In this document: positions 48,308 to 58,391 of the stretch, one piece after another
Layout: each line of letters begins with the position of its first letter
Position numbering within the stretch: the stretch's first letter is position 1
NCBI RefSeq assembly: GCF_020623625.1
Contig: NC_060203.1
Coordinates: 1,116,001 to 1,180,000 of the forward strand
Length of the DNA stretch: 64,000 nucleotides
Direction: 5' to 3'
Source of the DNA: Saccharomycodes ludwigii
Lineage: Eukaryota; Ascomycota; Saccharomycetes; Saccharomycodales; Saccharomycodaceae
Program-made: the position numbers and the translations under genes
The notes under the pieces: generated by a model
Told to the model about the DNA's origin: nothing
The model's input: the letters and a program-made list of their open reading frames with translations, nothing else
Database searches by the model: none

Positions 48308-50095
48308 TTAACCGAATGGGAAGCCACCGAAACCTCTTCCATCACGATTAACTTTAAAATTTGCTTGTTTAAACATGTTAAGCGGATTATTACCTCCACC
48401 ATAACCACCGCTGGACCCCTTATTGCCATGGAAAGAATGACCACCATTACCACCACCGGCTATTATAGAATCATATTGTTTTTTCTTGTCTTCATCGCTT
48501 AATATTTCATAAGCACCATTGATGTCGTGTACCAGCTTTTCCGTTTTTTCTCTATCTTCCTCGTTTTTTTGTTTATCAGGGTGATGTTTCTTGATCATCT
48601 TCAAGTATGCACTTCTAATTTCTTTCTTATTTGCAGTTTTTGGAACTCCTAAAATTTTGTAATAATCTTTTTCAGTATCTATACCACTTTGCTGTTGCTG
48701 CTGTTGTTGTTGCTGTTGCTGTTGTTGCTGTTGTTGTTGGAAAAATTGTTGCTGGAAAAACTGTTGGTGTTGTTGTTGCTGTTGTTGCTGTTGTTGTTGT
48801 TGATTTTTCTTTTGTTCAACTTCAAATTTTTTATGATAACGGGCCATAGAAATTTTAAATAAATGATTTTTAAACTCATTTGGATCTTTATCCCATATTT
48901 TTTTACTTTTGAAAAACCCGACTATATCATTCAATGAAATATGTTTAGATTCTTTATTTATTAGATGTAATGCTATATGAGGAGAAAAAACATTCCAAAC
49001 TGTGTCGATTTCCTCTCTGCTATATTGTTTCTTTAAATCAATTATTTTATTCAAAAAAGTTCGAGATTTTTCCTTTTCTCCTGTTGTATCGTATGCAATT
49101 GTCAATAAAGTATGAATAAACCTAAGTAACTCTGTTTCCTTGAAATTGATCTTGGTTATTTTATTTAAATATTGGTTTTGACTGAAAAATTGTTTTTGTA
49201 ATCCAACTATCAAATCATAGTTGTTTTTGTACTGTTTATTTTTCCTATCTATTGAAGTGTCTGTTGTATAAAACTTGATGGTTTTTTGCGCCCATTTTTT
49301 ATCATAATTAAATAAGAAAAAAGATTCGTCTTCTTCAACAGAAGCGACATTTGGATTGATTTTACCAATTTTTGAAACTAATTTTGATAGCGCAATGCAC
49401 GGTTTATAATCCATATCTATAGCAATGCATTTTCTTAAATTATTTAAAGCAGATTGCTGTTGGTTTAAAATGAACGTTTGCAAAATAGATATAACTTCAT
49501 AGTAAGAAAGTTTCTCTTCAATAGTTAAATATTTCCTGTGTTTGTCTAAAATTGTTTGCAATACTTTAACGATATGCTGAGAATTTAAATAGATATTTAA
49601 TTCATCATCTTCATCGTCGTCCTCTTCTTCAAGTGACTTATTAATATTTTTCAAAAGATATGATACATATTCTAATGATATTTCTTTAGAATATGGCGAA
49701 ATTTTATATTTTTCGTAAATTGGTAAATTGCCATCAACATTAATGCCAAAAAGCAACTTCAATTTATCTAGTCTTTCCTTGGCTAAATGCTTCCAGTGCG
49801 TGTCTTTAATTTTTTGGAATATAGATATACTTTCCAACTCCTCATCATTAGATAGTTTATTTAAGCCCAACTTGTATAAATTTTCTTCATAATATTGTTT
49901 GTTGTTAAAATTACAACCGGTGTCTTCCATGTATTTCACGATTCTATTGAATCTGTCTGTAGACGATATAGATTGAACTTCCTTTTCAATCGAATTCTTG
50001 TCACATTTCACAGCTTGTCCGGTTACTACCTGTAGGAATTCACTGTAGAAAATAAGTATCAACAGATAAAACTTGAGTATTGGGGAAGTTACCAT
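48308..50095 (-). CDS. JEM1: Jem1-like ER-lumenal J-domain protein
   Basis: 595 residues from ATG 50093-50095; a 15-residue extension upstream would need a TTG start. The N-terminal hydrophobic stretch (ILKFYLLILIFYSEFLQVV, about 6-24) is a signal peptide. Residues 30-420 are helical and TPR-like. A Gln-rich linker with interspersed Phe pairs precedes a C-terminal J domain (477-545) with HPD at 505-507 and YKILGVPK. A Gly/Asn/Phe tail follows. Jem1 stimulates the Hsp70 Kar2 in the ER and is needed for nuclear fusion in mating and for ER-associated degradation. S. cerevisiae Jem1 (YJL073W) is 645 residues. Gene order PSF2-JEM1-SMC3 with opposite strands matches. Confidence 0.92.
   Translation of the reverse strand: MVTSPILKFYLLILIFYSEFLQVVTGQAVKCDKNSIEKEVQSISSTDRFNRIVKYMEDTGCNFNNKQYYEENLYKLGLNKLSNDEELESISIFQKIKDTHWKHLAKERLDKLKLLFGINVDGNLPIYEKYKISPYSKEISLEYVSYLLKNINKSLEEEDDDEDDELNIYLNSQHIVKVLQTILDKHRKYLTIEEKLSYYEVISILQTFILNQQQSALNNLRKCIAIDMDYKPCIALSKLVSKIGKINPNVASVEEDESFFLFNYDKKWAQKTIKFYTTDTSIDRKNKQYKNNYDLIVGLQKQFFSQNQYLNKITKINFKETELLRFIHTLLTIAYDTTGEKEKSRTFLNKIIDLKKQYSREEIDTVWNVFSPHIALHLINKESKHISLNDIVGFFKSKKIWDKDPNEFKNHLFKISMARYHKKFEVEQKKNQQQQQQQQQQQHQQFFQQQFFQQQQQQQQQQQQQQQQQSGIDTEKDYYKILGVPKTANKKEIRSAYLKMIKKHHPDKQKNEEDREKTEKLVHDINGAYEILSDEDKKKQYDSIIAGGGNGGHSFHGNKGSSGGYGGGNNPLNMFKQANFKVNRDGRGFGGFPFG
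48690..48800 (-). repeat. CAA/CAG tract in JEM1 (poly-Gln with FF insertions)
   Basis: Two Gln blocks separated by QQFFQQQFFQQ, encoded by mixed CAA and CAG codons, immediately before the J domain. Confidence 0.9.
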
Positions 50096-50698
50096 TTTTA
50101 TTTTGAGTAAGTTGCGTACTTTTCCTGGTAAGCAATACAATAACGATTATAATTAAAATTCAATTTGTTTTTTTTTTTTTCTTTGGTTGGTAAATCACTA
50201 TATTGTCATGTAAGTAATATTTTGTATTAGTTGTATAGTTAATTGATCACAATAAGTCTAATACATTCAAGTCAATAATTAATTAAAAAAAAAAAAAAAG
50301 AGAATTCGACACGTATTTAAGTAGTTTTTTTTATGGCAATACTGTATTATTATTATTACTTTTCTAGAACATTCTTTAAATAGCCGAGTGTGTATGTATT
50401 CCGAATAACCGAAAACGAAGGCCATTTTAGAATAGGATTTTTAAATTTTACGTGTATTTTTTTAAAAATTAATAACAAATTGTGGTGGTGTTTGGATAAA
50501 GATTGTCTTTTCTCAACTATTTTAATCCTTTGAATATGTGTGAGGCCAATATTCTCCTAAAGGAAAAAAGGAAAACATTTGAATTATTTTCATGACTATC
50601 TCTATTGCTAAAAATATATATATAACTATTATTTAATTATTGTTAGTTTATTTTGTGTCATTTTAACGCATAAAATAAAGCACCAATCACTCTAAAAT
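50096..50698. other. Divergent JEM1-ZSP1-like spacer
   Basis: 603 bp with AT-rich DNA, A15 near 50286-50300 and a short TA patch near 50613-50624. I see no gene and no clear unfolded-protein-response element. Confidence 0.5.
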
Positions 50699-51967
50699 AT
50701 GCATGCATTAATTCAAAAAATAACAGATACTCAACATTATATTACCAGTTCCTCCTTTTCACTAACACAAATATCATTTATAACCTTTCAATCTGTATTA
50801 GAGGTTATACTAGTTAGTTTATCTGGCTTTATATGTGCATGGAGTGGTAAGTTACCTAGGGAAGCACAAAAAATTATATCTAAAATTAACGTTGATTTGT
50901 TAACGCCATGCTTGATTTTTAATAAGTTGGCTAAAAACTTAAGTATTACCAAAATTATAGAGATCTTTGTCGTACCAGCATTTTATGCGTTACTAATCAG
51001 TGTTTCCTTTATGACAGGTCATTTATGGTCTCACATTTTTGGATTAGATGAAGATGAGACCGGATTTGTAATTGGTAATTGTGTTTTTCCCAATAGTAAT
51101 TCACTACCCGTTTCTTTAACTTTATCCTTAGCTTATACATTACCAGGCTTGTTATGGGATCATATAGAGAATGACAATAGAGACAAAGTCGCTAGCAGAG
51201 GCATCCTTTATCTATTGATTTTCCAACAAATTGACCAAATGTTGAGATGGTCATGGGGCTACAATAAATTGCTAAGATGGAGAGAGGAAACTGTATATCC
51301 TGATGGATCTATTTTAAATTTAGTTCGCAATCATGACACATCTACATTATCCTTAGATTCTTCTACTTGTGACATTGATAGTAATGTGGACTCTGGCACT
51401 AATAACACCAAACTGTATAGAATTTGGAATACGTTTAAGTCAAATATGAATCCACCATTATATGCTATATTTTCTAGTATCATAGTAGCAAGCATTCCGA
51501 TTTTGAAAAACCAGTTTTATGTGGATGATGGTTTTATTCAGCATACCCTCTCAGAATCTATTAGTGAATTGGGAATGATTTCCATCCCACTAATTTTATT
51601 AGTTTTGGGTTCAAACTTATATCCAAGTAATGAAACGCAAAGTGCAACTCATAATTATAGGAAAATGATTATAGCTTCAATACTAGGTAGAATGCTTACA
51701 CCTTGGATTATAATCTTACCTATTGTTGTTTATTGCTGCAAAACGCTTCCATCTGTATCGATATTAGGTGATCCAATTTTCATGGTTTGTGCGTTTCTAT
51801 TATGTACTTCTCCACCTGCTATCCAGCTAACACAAATTACACAATTAAACGAATTTTTTGAAGCTGAAATGGCGGGAGTTTTGTTTTGGGGGTATGTTGT
51901 TTTAACATTGCCTATGACAATAATTACGGTTATTAGTTCTATGTGCGCAATTAACTGGAAAGCATGA
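50699..51967 (+). CDS. Auxin-efflux-carrier-like membrane protein, ZSP1/YBR287W family, copy 1
   Basis: 422 residues with about ten membrane segments in two blocks separated by a hydrophilic loop (about residues 195-245). Family markers are FICAWSGKLP, VDLLTPCLIFNKLA, FPNSNSLPVSLTLSLAYTLPGL, RGILYLLIFQQ and, at the C-terminal end, SPPAIQLTQITQLNEFFEAEMAG with FWGYVVL. This is the membrane transport protein (AEC/PIN-like) family; S. cerevisiae members YBR287W, YNL095C and Ecm3 are of poorly defined substrate, likely in the ER. The next gene is a close paralogue in the same direction, so the two arose by tandem duplication. Location after APE3 matches YBR286W-YBR287W. Confidence 0.93.
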   Translation: MHALIQKITDTQHYITSSSFSLTQISFITFQSVLEVILVSLSGFICAWSGKLPREAQKIISKINVDLLTPCLIFNKLAKNLSITKIIEIFVVPAFYALLISVSFMTGHLWSHIFGLDEDETGFVIGNCVFPNSNSLPVSLTLSLAYTLPGLLWDHIENDNRDKVASRGILYLLIFQQIDQMLRWSWGYNKLLRWREETVYPDGSILNLVRNHDTSTLSLDSSTCDIDSNVDSGTNNTKLYRIWNTFKSNMNPPLYAIFSSIIVASIPILKNQFYVDDGFIQHTLSESISELGMISIPLILLVLGSNLYPSNETQSATHNYRKMIIASILGRMLTPWIIILPIVVYCCKTLPSVSILGDPIFMVCAFLLCTSPPAIQLTQITQLNEFFEAEMAGVLFWGYVVLTLPMTIITVISSMCAINWKA

Positions 51968-52676
51968 TATCTTATCTTATCTTATCTTATCTTTTACTTT
52001 TACTTTTTGAAATGAGTGGTTGTGTGTACACGTGATTACAAATACCGAGTGGATATGGTCGGAGAAAGGCGGGTATTAAGTAATGGACAAAATTTATTTA
52101 TTTATTTTTTCTTTCTTTCTTTCTTTCTTTCTTTCTTTTTCGTACGAAGTGAATGTGGAAAACAGTTATATATTTTACGTGATTTGCATGGTGCCTTTTT
52201 CATCTTTTTGAGATTGTTGCATTCTTTTAATACACACACAAAAAGATAAGCATTTCCACCACGTTTTTTAGAAAAATGTCACCATTTTAATTTTTAAGAG
52301 AAAAGAAAAAAAAAAAAAAGAAAAGAGATAAAAAAAATTATAAAATATAAAAAATGCCTCCCACCCCCCAAAAAAAGAAGGCTTAGTTATCATTCCATTC
52401 ACATGCTTTTTTTACTTGTTTAATTCTTTTTTTTTTTTTTTTTTTTTTTAAATTCCTTTTTTCCTTTTGCTTTTTTACTTACAAAATCAAACAAAACTTT
52501 ACCCTTATATATATATATATAATTCAAAAAAAAAAAAAAATAATATAAAATAGAAATAAAAAATAAAAAAAAAAAATTACTTTTATAAATCTTTCCATTA
52601 AAATCCCTACCATCAGCTACTTTAAACACCGAATAATCAAAGCAAAATCTATACGTTTACTTATCAATAATTAAAG
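51968..52676. other. Spacer between the two ZSP1-like genes
   Basis: 709 bp. Contains ATCTT pentamer repeats right after the first gene (about 51970-51993), a CTTT repeat at about 52107-52138, T22-type run at 52429-52450, TA repeat near 52507-52520, and A-rich stretches. No gene seen. Confidence 0.6.
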
Positions 52677-54014
52677 ATGTCAGAAACAGATACATTAGCG
52701 CCACCAGGTGCACATCAAGGACTATCTATACCCAATTTATCATACGTAACATTTGAAAGTGTTGTAGAAGTAGTGTTAGTCAGTTTTGCTGGGTTTATAT
52801 GTGCATATACCGGATTATTACCGAAATCAGGTCAGAAAAATATATCTTTGCTTAATGTGGATTTATTCACCCCGTGTTTGATTTTCAGCAAGTTGGCCAA
52901 GAGTTTAAGTGTTGCTAAAATATTAGAAATTTCCATCATTCCACTTTTTTATGCCTTGACCACTAGTATTTCATATTTTTCGGGCTTCTTCATTTCCAAG
53001 TTTTTCCATTTTGATGTAGATGAAACCAACTTTGTTATTGCAAACTCTATTTTTGGTAATAGCAACTCTTTACCCGTCTCTTTAACTTTATCATTGGCTT
53101 ACACCTTGCCTGGCTTGACCTGGGATGAAATTCCAGATGATAATAGAGATAATGTGGCCAGTAGGGGTATCTTGTATCTATTGATTTTCCAACAGATTGG
53201 ACAAGTGCTAAGATGGTCCTGGGGGTATAATAAATTAATGAGATGGTCTGATCAGCGAACTGCATCCTTGTTGGAATCATCTCAAAATCTTATCTCCGAA
53301 GAGGATAGCCATGCTGGCGTTTCTAGTACCAATGACTTTGATAATCAAGGAGATTACTACAATCAGGGCCTGGATAATGTTTGTTCTCCTAAAAACGATG
53401 ACATTTATATTGAACATAGTACAAGCAGTTCTGTATTTAGCAAATTTAAATCCAAAATTGTAGGTGCAATTAACAAAGTTAGGTCCTTTATGAATCCACC
53501 ATTGTATGCCATGCTTTTTAGTGTTATTGTGGCTTCTGTACATCCTGTACAACATGAGTTTTTCCACGCCAATGGTTTTATTAACAATACCTTGTCTTCA
53601 GCCATTACCGAATTGGGATCTGTTTCCATTCCGTTAATTTTGATCGTTTTGGGTTCCAATTTATACCCGGCTGATGATGAGTCTGCCAAGAGGTCCCCTA
53701 ATTATAAGAAATTGGTTTTTGCTTCTATAATTGGGCGTATGATTTTGCCTTCTTTGGTTTTATTACCTATTATTGCGTGCTGTGTTAAATTTATTGGTAT
53801 TTCTATTTTGGATGACCCAATTTTCCTAGTTGTCGGTTTTATTTTAACTGTTTCTCCACCTGCCATCCAACTAACACAAATTACTCAATTAAATGAATTT
53901 TTTGAAGCAGAAATGGCGGGTATTTTGTTTTGGGGCTATGTTGTTTTAGTTTTACCGGTCAGCATTTTTGTTGTTATATTTGCTATGTCCGTTTTAAAAT
54001 GGGCCGGTGTGTAA
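52677..54014 (+). CDS. Auxin-efflux-carrier-like membrane protein, ZSP1/YBR287W family, copy 2
   Basis: 445 residues with the same architecture as the upstream copy: membrane segments 1-5, a longer Ser/Asp/Asn-rich loop (about 195-255), and membrane segments 6-10. Conserved strings are FICAYTGLLPKSGQ, VDLFTPCLIFSKLAKSL, RDNVASRGILYLLIFQQ, VSIPLILIVLGSNLYP and SPPAIQLTQITQLNEFF. The two copies agree closely in the membrane segments and the C-terminal helix, and differ in the central loop and N-terminus. Codon use is richer in the common yeast codons than copy 1, which suggests that copy 2 is the more highly expressed. Substrate unknown. Confidence 0.93.
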   Translation: MSETDTLAPPGAHQGLSIPNLSYVTFESVVEVVLVSFAGFICAYTGLLPKSGQKNISLLNVDLFTPCLIFSKLAKSLSVAKILEISIIPLFYALTTSISYFSGFFISKFFHFDVDETNFVIANSIFGNSNSLPVSLTLSLAYTLPGLTWDEIPDDNRDNVASRGILYLLIFQQIGQVLRWSWGYNKLMRWSDQRTASLLESSQNLISEEDSHAGVSSTNDFDNQGDYYNQGLDNVCSPKNDDIYIEHSTSSSVFSKFKSKIVGAINKVRSFMNPPLYAMLFSVIVASVHPVQHEFFHANGFINNTLSSAITELGSVSIPLILIVLGSNLYPADDESAKRSPNYKKLVFASIIGRMILPSLVLLPIIACCVKFIGISILDDPIFLVVGFILTVSPPAIQLTQITQLNEFFEAEMAGILFWGYVVLVLPVSIFVVIFAMSVLKWAGV

Positions 54015-54251
54015 TTAATATATTTACTTTTAATGACTTGGTAGGTCATATTTGTGGTGTAGGGAGGGGAGAGCACTTATATACATTGAGTGAGATGTGG
54101 CCAATTCCCGAAAAACTTTTTGCATGTTTTGTTTTAATTTTGTTTTTTGTTTTCTTTTTCAAATTATATTTTAATGTTTTGTGTTTAGTTTTCATATTTG
54201 TTATTAATTCATACTTTTATTGTTTTTATCGCATATGAAAGCTACCCTGGG

Positions 54252-54257
54252 CACGTG
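54252..54257. promoter_or_regulatory. CACGTG E-box upstream of SMC3
   Basis: GCACGTGATA contains the full Cbf1-type RTCACGTG-like core (reverse strand TATCACGTG). It lies 13 bp before the first MluI box. Confidence 0.45.
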
Positions 54258-54264
54258 ATATACA

Positions 54265-54286
54265 ACGCGTAAAGTTTAAAACGCGT
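54265..54286. promoter_or_regulatory. Paired MluI cell-cycle boxes (ACGCGT x2) of SMC3
   Basis: Two perfect ACGCGT sites at 54265-54270 and 54281-54286, 234-255 bp before the SMC3 ATG. ACGCGT is the binding core of MBF (Mbp1-Swi6), which drives G1/S transcription of replication and cohesin genes in S. cerevisiae. CpG-containing hexamers are rare in DNA this AT-rich, so a pair is unlikely by chance. Confidence 0.75.
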
Positions 54287-54519
54287 TTTTTTTTTTTTTA
54301 TTTTATTTTTTTCTCTCCATTTATACAGATACATATTTAAGTTTTCTAATTTGTAATTTCTTTTTTTAATTAAGACATACTTATACATACACTCATATAC
54401 ATATTTCTCATCTTCTCTTATCTTCCCTTTTTATGTTAATCAAAAAACAGATTTATTCATTGCAAAATCTATAATTTAGAAAAGTTACATAATCCAACAC
54501 ACTGGTGGCTTAGTGAATA

Positions 54520-57500
54520 ATGTACATCAAACGAATCACTATACAAGGCTTTAAAACTTATAAAAATACAACCATCATCAATAATATCTCACCGCATCAT
54601 AATGTTTTAGTTGGTAGTAATGGTTCAGGTAAATCTAACTTTTTTGCAGCAATTAGATTTGTTCTTAGTGATGACTTTGATAGGTTAACTAGAGAAGAAA
54701 GAATTGGTTTAATTCACCAAGGCTCAGGTTCTGTTATGAGTGCTTATGTTGAAATTGTTTTTGATAATTCTTCAGGTAGAATACACATTTCTTCAAATAC
54801 ACAGCTATCAAAAGAAAGTCAAGATGATGTTGTAATCAGAAGAACAATTGGCTTGAAAAAAGATGAATATTCTATAAATGGGAAATCCAAAACAAAACAA
54901 GAAGTTAAGGGATTATTGGAAACTGCTGGATTTTCCACTTCTAACCCATACTATATTGTTCCACAAGGTAGAATTGTAGCTTTGACTAATGCCAAAGATC
55001 ATCAACGTTTAGAATTGCTAAAAGAGGTCACTGGTGCTAACACTTTTGAAAAAAAACTAAAAGATTCACTACAAACAATGGATGAAACTGAAGTTGGCAG
55101 AAAAAGAGTTGCTAATGAATTAAAAGAGTTGGCTAGCAAATTAAAGGATTTGGAAGACGAAAGAGAAGAATTGAACAAATTTCAAAATTTAGATAGGGAC
55201 AAAAAATGTATTGAATATACTTTATATGATCGGGAATTAAATGAAGTTACCAATCAAATAGAAAAATTGGAAAGTAGTTATTCTTATACCGTAGATTCTT
55301 CTGCTCAATATATATCTGAATTAGAAAAAAGGGAAACTTTGGTCAGGGAAATTGAGGTTAATTTAAGTAATTTGGATACAGCTTTGAAACTTAAAGAAAC
55401 TACCGATGTTCTTCAACTAAAATCTGAAAAATTAGAAGTGGCTAGAGAACTAGCAGATTTAAATGTTAAAAAGGCAGATTTGGAATCTCAATTAACATAT
55501 ATTGAAAAATCTAATACGCAAAATGTACGTTTATTAACTTTATTAGCTTCCAAGATTGCCGAGAAAAAAAAAACTATCGACCATTTGGCACCAAGTTACG
55601 ATGAACGATTGACTAATGAAACACAGTTAACAAACAAAATTTCAAAACTCCAACAAAGACAAAGTTATTTAATTACTAAAAGAGGCAGATATGCCGAATT
55701 TTCTGATGAAGAGGAAAGAAATGCCTGGATACAAAGTGAAATTAACACTTTAAGGGAAAAATACGATGATATTGTTAAGGATAAAACTGAGTTGGAAACT
55801 GAAAATGAAAAATTCAAGGGGGAGCTTCATAGAATAGACGAAGTTCTTGAAGATTTACATGATTCAATAGAGGGACCACATATCACTGGGGAATTAGAAA
55901 CCCTAAATAAAGATATTGAAAATTTGAGAGATAAATATTATGCAAAGATTGATCAAAGAAAAGAATATTGGAGAGAAGAACAAAAATATCAAACAATTTT
56001 AACGTCTTTAGATTCAGATATAGAAAGAGCACAAAGATCTGTTAACGAAAGTATGGATAGAAATTTGGCTAATGGGCTACAAGCCGTAAAAAAAATTTCA
56101 GAAAGATTAAATTTAAATGGTACTTCTGTTTTTGGCACTTTGGGTGAATTGATCCAATATAATGAAAAGTATAAAACATGTGTCGAAACTATCGGGGGCA
56201 ACTCTTTGTTTCATGTTGTTGTTGATAACGAAGATACTGCGAGTATTTTAATGGGCGAATTGGTTAAATCTAGAGCGGGACGGGTTACGTTTATGCCATT
56301 GAACAGATTGAACAATGAATATATAAGTTATCCTCCAGATGAAGAACTCTCAGTTCCATTAATGAAGAAAATACATTGTGACAGCGATTACATCAATGCT
56401 GTAAAACAGGTTTTTGGGAAGGTCATTGTTGTTAAGGACTTGACTTCTGGTGTTAGATTGGCCAAACAGTACAAGCTAACTGCTATAACTTTAGATGGCG
56501 ATAAAGCAGATAAAAAAGGTGTTTTAACGGGTGGTTTTAATGATAAACATAAACAAACAAGATTAACCTCAATGAAAGAGTTAAAGGTCAAAAGAAAAGA
56601 CTACGAAGTGGCCCAAAGTAAATTGGCTGAATTGGCTGATACTTTAAAAAAGACAGACGATGAAACAGACCAAATTAACGGTGAATTGAAAACTAAAACC
56701 CTTACAAAAGAAACCATGCTAATAGATATTGAAAGGTATAGGAGCAAATCAAACAAGGTCAAATCACAAAGATACATATTGGAAGAAAAATCAAAGCGTT
56801 TGGTTATTAAAATTGAAAAATTGAATACCACCATGTTAGAAGTTAGTCAAAAAATTACAAGACTAGAAAACGATATGAATCAAACATTTAAGACGGAATT
56901 AACTGATGATGAAACAACGGAATTAAATCAAATTAACAATGAGCTACCAAAGTTAGATTCTGAGTTAAACAAAGTTACAGCCTCGTTAAGCGATATCCAA
57001 GTAAAAATAGAATCTATTAAATCGGAATTGCAATCCAAATTGGAACCACAGTACTCAAACCTACAAAAAAGTGTTGATTTTGCTGATGATTTTGAGGTAA
57101 ATAAGTTGAAACAAAGACTAAAGAGAGTAGAGTTGGAAATATCTACCATATCGGAAAGGGAGCAAAGATTGGACTTACAGCTACATTCTATACTTGAAGA
57201 GATAGATGAATTAAAAGCAGAAAAAGTTACTAATCAAAAAACTTTAGAAAGGGCAAATTCACAACAACGCTTATTAATCAAAAAATTAGAAGATTACCAA
57301 AAAACAGCAGAGACTTGTATGATAAAGAAAACCAATTTTTCCTCTAGGCGCGATGTTTTACAAAATAAACTAAGAGAATTGGGGTTTTTACCGGAAGATT
57401 CCTTTACTAAATACGAAAACGCAACAACAGAGGAATTGGTTCAAAAGCTAAATAGAGTCACGAGAAATTTGGGGAAATATAGAAATGTCAATAAAAGAGC

Positions 57501-58164
57501 TGGCGAAAGCTTTAATAAGTTTTTAAACAAAAAACAAGAATTACAAGAAAAGGCAAAAGAATTAGATCAATCAAGGGACTCCATTGTGGAATTAATTGAT
57601 ACTTTAAAGCATCAAAAGGTTACTGCTATTGAGGCTACGTTTAAGAAAGTTGCTGAAAATTTTACAGAAATGTTTGAAAAACTAGTGCCAAGGGGTACGG
57701 GTAAATTAATTATTCGTAAAAAAGATATGGATAATGATAGCAACATGAGTGATGATGAATCAGTGGATAATATTTATGAGGGTGTTGCCATTCAAGTCTC
57801 GTTTAACAGTAAAGAAGATGAACAACTCCACGTCAGTCAGTTATCCGGTGGTCAAAAAACAGTTTGTGCTATTGCTTTGATTTTGGCCATGCAAAAAGTT
57901 GACCCAGCCCCATTTTATTTATTTGATGAAATTGATGCCGCTTTAGATAAGCAATACAGGACATCTGTTGCCGCCACCATTAAGGAATTGTCTCAAAATG
58001 CTCAGTTTATATGTACCACATTTAGAACTGATATGTTGTATGTCGCTGATACTTTTTACAGAGTTAAATTCGAAAATAAACTATCAACCATTGCAGAAGT
58101 TGATAGAGAAAATGCAATTGATTTTATTAGGGGCGGGAACGATAATTTAATTAATGATATTTAA
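54520..58164 (+). CDS. SMC3: Smc3, cohesin ATPase subunit
   Basis: 1214 residues (S. cerevisiae 1230). Walker A GSNGSGKS (32-39), the paired acetyl-acceptor lysines K113-K114 in RRTIGLKKDEYSIN, long coiled coils, a hinge at about 530-670 (ETIGGNSLFHVVVDNEDTA), ABC signature LSGGQKTVCAIAL (near 1108) and Walker B FYLFDEIDAALD. The hinge and head sequences are of the Smc3 rather than Smc1, 2 or 4 type. With Smc1 and Scc1 it forms the cohesin ring that holds sister chromatids; Eco1 acetylates the KK pair in S phase. Two MluI boxes lie in its promoter. Neighbours JEM1 and NET1 match YJL073W and YJL076W. Confidence 0.98.
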   Translation: MYIKRITIQGFKTYKNTTIINNISPHHNVLVGSNGSGKSNFFAAIRFVLSDDFDRLTREERIGLIHQGSGSVMSAYVEIVFDNSSGRIHISSNTQLSKESQDDVVIRRTIGLKKDEYSINGKSKTKQEVKGLLETAGFSTSNPYYIVPQGRIVALTNAKDHQRLELLKEVTGANTFEKKLKDSLQTMDETEVGRKRVANELKELASKLKDLEDEREELNKFQNLDRDKKCIEYTLYDRELNEVTNQIEKLESSYSYTVDSSAQYISELEKRETLVREIEVNLSNLDTALKLKETTDVLQLKSEKLEVARELADLNVKKADLESQLTYIEKSNTQNVRLLTLLASKIAEKKKTIDHLAPSYDERLTNETQLTNKISKLQQRQSYLITKRGRYAEFSDEEERNAWIQSEINTLREKYDDIVKDKTELETENEKFKGELHRIDEVLEDLHDSIEGPHITGELETLNKDIENLRDKYYAKIDQRKEYWREEQKYQTILTSLDSDIERAQRSVNESMDRNLANGLQAVKKISERLNLNGTSVFGTLGELIQYNEKYKTCVETIGGNSLFHVVVDNEDTASILMGELVKSRAGRVTFMPLNRLNNEYISYPPDEELSVPLMKKIHCDSDYINAVKQVFGKVIVVKDLTSGVRLAKQYKLTAITLDGDKADKKGVLTGGFNDKHKQTRLTSMKELKVKRKDYEVAQSKLAELADTLKKTDDETDQINGELKTKTLTKETMLIDIERYRSKSNKVKSQRYILEEKSKRLVIKIEKLNTTMLEVSQKITRLENDMNQTFKTELTDDETTELNQINNELPKLDSELNKVTASLSDIQVKIESIKSELQSKLEPQYSNLQKSVDFADDFEVNKLKQRLKRVELEISTISEREQRLDLQLHSILEEIDELKAEKVTNQKTLERANSQQRLLIKKLEDYQKTAETCMIKKTNFSSRRDVLQNKLRELGFLPEDSFTKYENATTEELVQKLNRVTRNLGKYRNVNKRAGESFNKFLNKKQELQEKAKELDQSRDSIVELIDTLKHQKVTAIEATFKKVAENFTEMFEKLVPRGTGKLIIRKKDMDNDSNMSDDESVDNIYEGVAIQVSFNSKEDEQLHVSQLSGGQKTVCAIALILAMQKVDPAPFYLFDEIDAALDKQYRTSVAATIKELSQNAQFICTTFRTDMLYVADTFYRVKFENKLSTIAEVDRENAIDFIRGGNDNLINDI

Positions 58165-58391
58165 TTTATTTTTATTAGTTTTTTTTTTGTTTTTGCTAAC
58201 ATATATTGCTACATATATTTTTATTATTTATAAACATACATAATTTAATCCGGTTTTTAGATTCTCGATAATATTGGAAAACATACAGAAGTAAGAGGGG
58301 AGGAGGGAAAGGTTGATATCAATTAAAGTTAAAACCCTCGCAAAAAGCCAAAGAAAGTAGATAATGAACATAAAATAACTAAAAATTAACT
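58165..58391. other. Convergent SMC3-NET1 spacer
   Basis: 227 bp of AT-rich 3' flank shared by two convergent genes. No gene seen. Confidence 0.5.

Larger units (their letters stand above)
54015..54519. other. ZSP1-like-SMC3 spacer with cell-cycle elements
   Basis: 505 bp. Contains CACGTG at 54252-54257 and two ACGCGT boxes (annotated separately), a T-rich stretch after the second box, and a TATA-poor leader. No gene seen. Confidence 0.65.
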
